This document shows, piece after piece, positions 59,115-64,000 of a DNA stretch of 64,000 bases. A program made the position numbers and the translations under genes. Within the stretch, counting starts at the first letter, position 1, and each line of letters opens with the position of its first letter. The notes under the pieces were generated by a model. That model saw only the letters and a program-made list of their open reading frames with translations. It had not been told where the DNA came from and made no database searches. The stretch covers positions 5,561,001 through 5,625,000 of the forward strand of contig CM054182.1 of NCBI GenBank assembly GCA_028829895.1, written 5' to 3'. This DNA is from Sinotaia quadrata (Eukaryota; Mollusca; Gastropoda; Architaenioglossa; Viviparidae).

Positions 59115-59438
59115 CTTACAAACAATCAAATTCCCGCAAGTTCGGGAGATTTCCTTTTCATTCCTTGAGGAAACACGCTTCAGAAGCCAGACTGCTACTT
59201 GTATTGTGAATGCACGTGTGATTTTACCGTCGGTCCAAAGAGTAGGAGCAGAACCCACCTCTGCTTTCCTTTGGGGCTGACTTGGGGGCGCGCCTTGAGC
59301 CTGGGCGCTAATCCACCCTGAGAGTCGGGAGAACACGATTGTCGAGTTAGCGGAGAAAACACAATGCTCTGGGACGTGTCTCAGTATTGATACCAAATCA
59401 GGCCCATTGGAGAGGTTAAACTGAACTTCATATCCAAA
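59115..59438 (-). CDS. Exon-like segment, unidentified protein (candidate exon A)
   Basis: On the minus strand ATTCCTCTTACAG precedes an open segment of exactly 324 bp (108 codons, phase 0 in and out), ending at a consensus donor, TGTAAG|GTAAAC. It encodes FGYEVQFNLSNGPDLVSILR, then HVPEHCVFSANSTIVFSRLS, with a later DGKITRAFTIQVAVWLLKRV and three cysteines. GC is clearly higher than in the flanking arrays. NLS-N and NST sites hint at an extracellular protein. Phase does not match candidate B directly, so another exon would lie between if they are one gene. Function not recognised. Confidence 0.5.
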
Positions 59439-59529
59439 CTGTAAGAGGAATCGTGATTAAGACGGACTGGTTGCGTGTCATTGTTGACTCATCACAGTTT
59501 CTCTGCTCGGATACATTGCAGCTGAAGGA

Positions 59530-59945
59530 CGTCAGTACGCGTTTTGAGCGTAATTCTTAGTACGAATGCGAACAACGTCACTACGCGTTTTTTTAGCGTA
59601 ATTCTTAGTACGAATGCGAACAACGTCACTACGCGTTTCTTTTAGCGTAATTCTTAGTACGAATGCGAACAACGTCACTGCGCGTTTTTTTAGCGTAATT
59701 CTTAGTACGAATGCGAACAACGTCACTACGCGTTTTTTTAGCGTAATTCTTAGTACGAATGCGAACAACGTCACTACGCGTTTTTTTAGCGTAATTCTTA
59801 GTACGAATGCGAACAACGTCACTACGCGTTTTGAGCGTAATTCTAATACGATTGCGAACAACGTCACTACGCGTTTTGAGCGTAATTCTTAGTACGAATG
59901 CGAACAACGTCACTACGCGCTTTGAGCGTAATTATTAGTACGACG
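59530..59945. repeat. 48-bp CpG-containing minisatellite (16-codon unit)
   Basis: CGTCACTACGCGTTTTTTTA and GCGTAATTCTTAGTACGAAT, eight to nine copies. Each has ACGCGT and five or so CpGs, unusual in this AT-rich window. Confidence 0.96.
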
Positions 59946-60845
59946 TGTACGAACAACGCCAGTACGGGTTGTATGCATGCCAGTTGCCTTGAAGCCTACA
60001 AACATACTGGTTCTAAGCAAACAGTACACGTTTGGGTTCATCAGAACAAGTTTAGGTACATCAGTACAAGTTTAGATACATCAGTACAAGTTTTCACATT
60101 TAAGGTACAGGTTTCAAGTAAGACATACTTGTATTAAGTATGAATTCTTAATACAAGTAAAGCGTATAAGTGCACCTTAAACTACACGATTACAGGCGCG
60201 TGTTGTTTTGTTTTTCATTGCACAAGTAAAAGTTTTCAGTGCACGAGGACAGTACAAGTAACAGTTTTTAAATACACGGAGTTTAAGTTTTAATTACACC
60301 AGTGCCAGTTTAAAGTGCACAATTACAAGATGTTAGTGCAAAAGTACAGACTGTGATTACACAAGTACAGATTAAAGTGCACAATTATAAGATTTTAGTG
60401 CAGAAGTACAGATTGTAATTACACACGTACAATATAAAGTACATAAGGATAAGTTTTAAATAAAGAAATACACGTTTTAAACACAGAAGTAAAAGTTTTA
60501 AGTACACAAGTACACGTTTTAAGTGCACAAGTAATTGTTTTAAGTGCACAAGTAATTGTTTTAAGTACACAAGTACACGTTTTAAGTGCATATGCAGATA
60601 TTCAAAACGTGCAAGTTTTAAGACTAAAATAGTACAAATCTTATGTAAACAAGTATTCAACGTGAATGTACACATTTTCAGTGAGTTAATATATTTTTGA
60701 AGTACGCACATGTAAATTGTAAGTTCACAGGTACAACTTTTAAGTGCACTAGTACAAGCTTTAAGTGCATTAATACCAGTTTTGTCTCCGCTAGTTTAAA
60801 TTGTCTTTGAAGTATCAATATAAGATTAAGTACAGCAGTAAAATG
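59946..60845. repeat. Degenerate ~20-bp minisatellite
   Basis: AGTACAAGTTTTAAGTGCAC-like units recur for about 800 bp with considerable drift. Confidence 0.88.
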
Positions 60846-60849
60846 TATA

Positions 60850-61060
60850 TTAAATTTATATTTAAATTTCATGGTTAAATTTATATTTAAATTTCATGGT
60901 TAAATTTATATTTAAATTTCATGGTTAAATTTATATTTAAATTTCATGGTTAAATTTATATTTAAATTTCATGGTTAAATTTATATTTAAATTTCAAATG
61001 GTTAAATTTATATTTAAATTTTATGGTTAAATTTATATTTAAATTTCATGGTTAAATTAT
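60850..61060. repeat. 25-bp AT-rich minisatellite with palindromic core
   Basis: GGTTAAATTTATATTTAAAT plus TTCAT, about eight copies. AAATTTATATTTAAATTT is close to self-complementary. Confidence 0.96.
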
Positions 61061-61133
61061 ATAATTAAGCAATATAACAAACGTTTCTCTCTATAATATC
61101 AAAATACAGTTTTTCAAAATTGTGTTCTGATTA

Positions 61134-61345
61134 CAGTGAAACCTCGCTGTAACGCGATAATTAGGGTCCATAAAATCAGATCGTGTTAATAGCGGGGTCG
61201 CGTTAATGCGGGGTTTTGCAATAGAGTGCATTATTAAGAGATGTATTTCGGGGTTTTGCAATAGAATGCATTATTAAGATATATATTTCGGGAGCCATGC
61301 CACAACCGCGTTATATCCGAATTCACTTATCGCGGAATTCCACTG
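61134..61345. mobile_element. pogo/Tigger-type MITE
   Basis: The left end CAGTGAAACCTCGCTGTAAC and the reverse-complemented right end CAGTGGAATTCCGCGATAAG are related, and TA dinucleotides flank both ends (61132-61133, 61346-61347), as for Tc1/mariner-type insertion. CAGTGRAACCTCG ends are typical of pogo/Tigger. The 212 bp include an internal ~50-bp duplication (GGGGTTTTGCAATAGARTGC) and no coding capacity. Confidence 0.82.
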
Positions 61346-61689
61346 TATATATTGTAGACGTCAAGTAAATCTAGCAAATATATGCAGTGATATTTTTAGG
61401 TTTGTTTCATTATTATCACAATCTCTTCACCTTTAACAGTTTTCGTGGTGTGTTTCTAAAAATAGTTTTTTTTTTAATGGGAATTATGAGCAACTACCCC
61501 AACGCAGCCAATAGAGATTTTTAAAAAAAATAACAGAGTACCATTTGTGTTGAGCCTCAAAAACTACATTAAATAAAAGCGACACAATAATTGACAAGCA
61601 GCAGTTATGCTGCTAGTTAAACTAGTGTTCTGCAAGCATACATTTGACTTCGCAAATATTATTTGTCCTTTTTGGGAGCGAATGGAGAA
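61346..61689. other. Unique AT-rich spacer
   Basis: No gene or repeat recognised. Confidence 0.35.
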
Positions 61690-61945
61690 TGCCAGTGTTC
61701 AGAAATAGTGATCAGTGTTGTGACAGTTTTGGAACGAAATAAAGAATGGCAGTGCCCAGAAACACTGTGATCAGTGTTGTGACAGTTTTGGAACGAATTA
61801 AAGAATGGCAGAGCCCAGAAACACTGTGATCAGCGTTGTGACGCAGAAATGCTACAAGCGTTGTGACTCATTTCTGTGACAAAATAAAAAAATATCAGAG
61901 CCTAGAAATACTGTGATCAGCATTGGGACACATTTCTGGGACGAA
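61690..61945. repeat. Degenerate ~64-bp minisatellite, about four copies
   Basis: GTGATCAGTGTTGTGACAGT and TTTTGGAACGAAATAAAGAA with decay to the right. Confidence 0.9.
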
Positions 61946-62009
61946 TACAACACTTCACAATTTGAGGGCAGGTGTTATAGCTAGCACTACTTCCGATTAA
62001 AAAAAAAAA

Positions 62010-62235
62010 TGTAAAGAAGTGGAGTTATAGAAGTTTTGCATGTAAAGAAGTGGAGTTATAGAAGTTTTACATGTAAAGAAGTGGAGTTATAGAAGTTTTG
62101 CATGTAAAGAAGTGGAGTTATAGAAGTGTTGCATGTAAAGAAGTGGAGTTATAGAAGTTTTGCATGTAAAGAAGTGGAGTTATAGAAGTTTTGCATGTAA
62201 AGAAGTGGAGTTATAGAAGTTTTGCATGTATTAAA
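62010..62235. repeat. 31-bp minisatellite, seven copies
   Basis: ATGTAAAGAAGTGGAGTTAT plus AGAAGTTTTGC, nearly perfect. Confidence 0.97.
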
Positions 62236-62550
62236 TAATTAGTTAAATCAAAACCCTCTTAAATTAGATAAATTTATGAAACTCCCTCCTCAAGACAGTC
62301 GAATTGTGATTTTTTTTTTTTTGTTTCCACCCACCACCACCCCAATTCAAATACGAAATATTGATCATTTTAATCGCGTTACTTTCGCTGCGATTAGGCT
62401 GGAATGCACAGGGTGCGTTTATTGCTATGTTAGAGCTGGACTACTTTTAAAGTCGGAGCAATATCCACTCAGCATTAAGTCCTAATAAGTCTCACGTCAA
62501 AACATTTTTTTTTTTTAAACTAAACGACACACTGGAAGGAAGGGGGGAAA
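62236..62550. other. Unique spacer
   Basis: Poly-T near 62310 and 62505; no gene seen. Confidence 0.35.
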
Positions 62551-62569
62551 AAATTATACTGCCTTAGGA

Positions 62570-62800
62570 GAGTGGTTGAAGCGGCTTACTAGTCGCCCAG
62601 CGCTGTTGGAGGCTGTGGCGGGCAGCCATGTTGACAGAGCGGCTTTGATGCCCAAGCTCAAAGGCCCGCGCCATCTTGCAGGCTCTGGCTGCCCGCTCAC
62701 ACTGCGGCTTGGGCTCTTTGATGTCACCGCCACTCGCCCTTTACCCCCCAAAAATGCTCGCTTTGATGCTCGGCTGAGCCCCAGCTAATATCGTGCAACC
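62570..62800 (-). promoter_or_regulatory. GC-rich island with CAAGATGGCG motif (possible promoter)
   Basis: About 230 bp of high GC. On the minus strand CAAGATGGCGCGG (about 62666-62678) resembles the YY1/Kozak motif seen at translation starts of many animal genes; a second ACATGGCTGCC follows. The frame from that ATG is open for only about 36 codons and no convincing donor closes it. It could be the 5' end of a minus-strand gene such as the one suggested by exons A-D. Confidence 0.28.
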
Positions 62801-62971
62801 GGCCAAGCCCGAGAGAGTTCAGACTGCAAAACTCTACTGTCGCCTTGCAGCTATAGTTAGCGAAACCAGTCATAATTCAGAAAAGAAAGAGCCACGAGCA
62901 GAAGTGGTGGCAGAAATTCTCTTTGCTATTTAAGAAGTTTTTAGTTACTATTAAACCATCCTTTTCTAGGT

Positions 62972-63151
62972 CAGTGCTTCTCAACCTTTTTTGCTTGCTC
63001 GTGACCCAACTTTCTAATTATATTTGCATAGGCTACCCAACATGTGTCAAGACATGATCTGTTTTAAATTAAAAAAATGAAACAAATTGTCTAGTCACAT
63101 GACGCGACCTATCAAAGTTCTCAGCAATCCAACTTGGGTTGGGAACCTCAG
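62972..63151. mobile_element. hAT-type MITE
   Basis: The left end CAGTGCTTCTCAACC and the right end GGTTGGGAACCTCAG are imperfect inverted repeats (11 of 15). CTAGGT lies on both sides (8-mers TTCTAGGT and GGCTAGGT, 6 of 8), consistent with a decayed 8-bp duplication. CAGTGSTTCTCAACC ends are typical of hAT non-autonomous elements. No coding capacity. Confidence 0.78.
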
Positions 63152-63164
63152 GGCTAGGTAGTCT

Positions 63165-63600
63165 CAGTCAAAAGGTCCAAACGGAAAACTAAAATTCAGG
63201 ATCCAAATGAAAAATAGAGGATCGAAAAAATAAACTCCAAGATCCAAATAGAAAATAGGAGACAAAGAAAAAATAAATACAGGATTCAAATGAAAGCAGA
63301 GGGTCCAGCGAAAATGGAAGAGTCATTAAAATTAAAAGCTCATTGTCAACAATATCCATGAAATAAACCATGGGGTTGAAATAAACATACAAAAATGCCA
63401 GTGAAAACTTAGCGATTCCAAATGCAAACTAGAAAGTCCCACTGAACTAAGGGAGTCCAAATGAAAAGAAATAATCTAAATAGACAAAAAAAATATCCGT
63501 TTAAAAATAGAGGGGTCCAAGTGCAAATGAAGAAAGAAGTCATGAGAGTTATAAATTTGAAGGATCCAAATTAAAGCGGAAGTTCTAAATGAAACAAATA
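63165..63600. repeat. Degenerate ~20-24 bp purine-rich minisatellite
   Basis: GGATCCAAATGAAAAATAGA and AGTCCAAATGAAAA-like units recur about 18 times. Confidence 0.85.
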
Positions 63601-64000
63601 GAGTTTAAATATTTATTAATCGTTTCAACAAAACCATATTACTATTCATGAAAAAACAAAAGTAATATGCAATATAGAAAAGCTTGTATTGTACAATGTA
63701 CAGTAATACAGAACCGAACATCGCCGTGTAAATCAATACACATGCATCAATATAAATATCTTACATACTTTTGGTCTTCTTAACATAGCAAATGTGGAAT
63801 GATAGTAAGTCACCATCTTTCAAGGGCAGCAGTTTTCATGTGCTTAACACTGAGAGTCAAATTACTTGTCTATTGCTTGTCATTTTTCTCAAACGTAATT
63901 TATTGCTCTTTTCTGGCCGGCAGCATATGGTACAGTGCAAGAATTTAAAAAATTAGACCAAGGTTCGAATTTCAATGGTACGTCTTTCCACTGGCCTGCA
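63601..64000. other. AT-rich right edge
   Basis: No gene or array recognised up to the window end. Confidence 0.35.

Noticed and set aside
59532..59913. Open frames of 92-111 codons on both strands
   Set aside because: Explained by the 48-bp array.

Overview
This is a stretch of animal nuclear genome, not a prokaryote or virus. It is AT-rich and intron/intergene dominated, with short MITE and SINE copies and an extreme density of tandem repeats. The one clearly recognisable gene is an Sp-family (Sp5/buttonhead class) zinc-finger transcription factor whose large 3' coding exon lies at 7793-9052 on the + strand. The Sp5 type plus the repeat style suggest an invertebrate, perhaps a lophotrochozoan such as a mollusc; that last step is a guess.

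Layout. 1-7.3 kb: upstream flank of Sp5 with short arrays of 38-73 bp units. 7.26-7.56 kb: a GC-richer patch that may be promoter or first exon. 7793-9052: Sp5 exon, preceded by a good splice acceptor. 9.06-53 kb: about 44 kb with no convincing gene, packed with some forty unrelated minisatellites (units 20-81 bp), a hAT-type MITE at 11.06 kb with a target-site duplication, a second at 19.28 kb, two copies of one tRNA-derived SINE (24.1 kb minus, 30.4 kb plus), a dispersed repeat family (22.2, 26.0, 36.2 and 41.0 kb) and an inverted-repeat element at 37.0 kb holding telomere-like motifs. 39.2-40.1 kb and 43.5-43.6 kb are GC-richer islands with CRE, E-box and TCF-like sites.

54-59.5 kb: several GC-richer, cysteine-containing open segments on the minus strand, three with good splice signals (59115-59438, 56622-56992, 54298-54470). 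They look like exons of an unidentified minus-strand gene or genes, possibly extracellular. 61.1-63.2 kb: a pogo/Tigger-type MITE, a GC-rich patch with a minus-strand CAAGATGGCG motif, and another hAT-type MITE.

Most long open frames in the window come from arrays whose unit is a multiple of three and are not genes. No rRNA, functional tRNA, CRISPR array or autonomous transposase/reverse transcriptase gene was seen.
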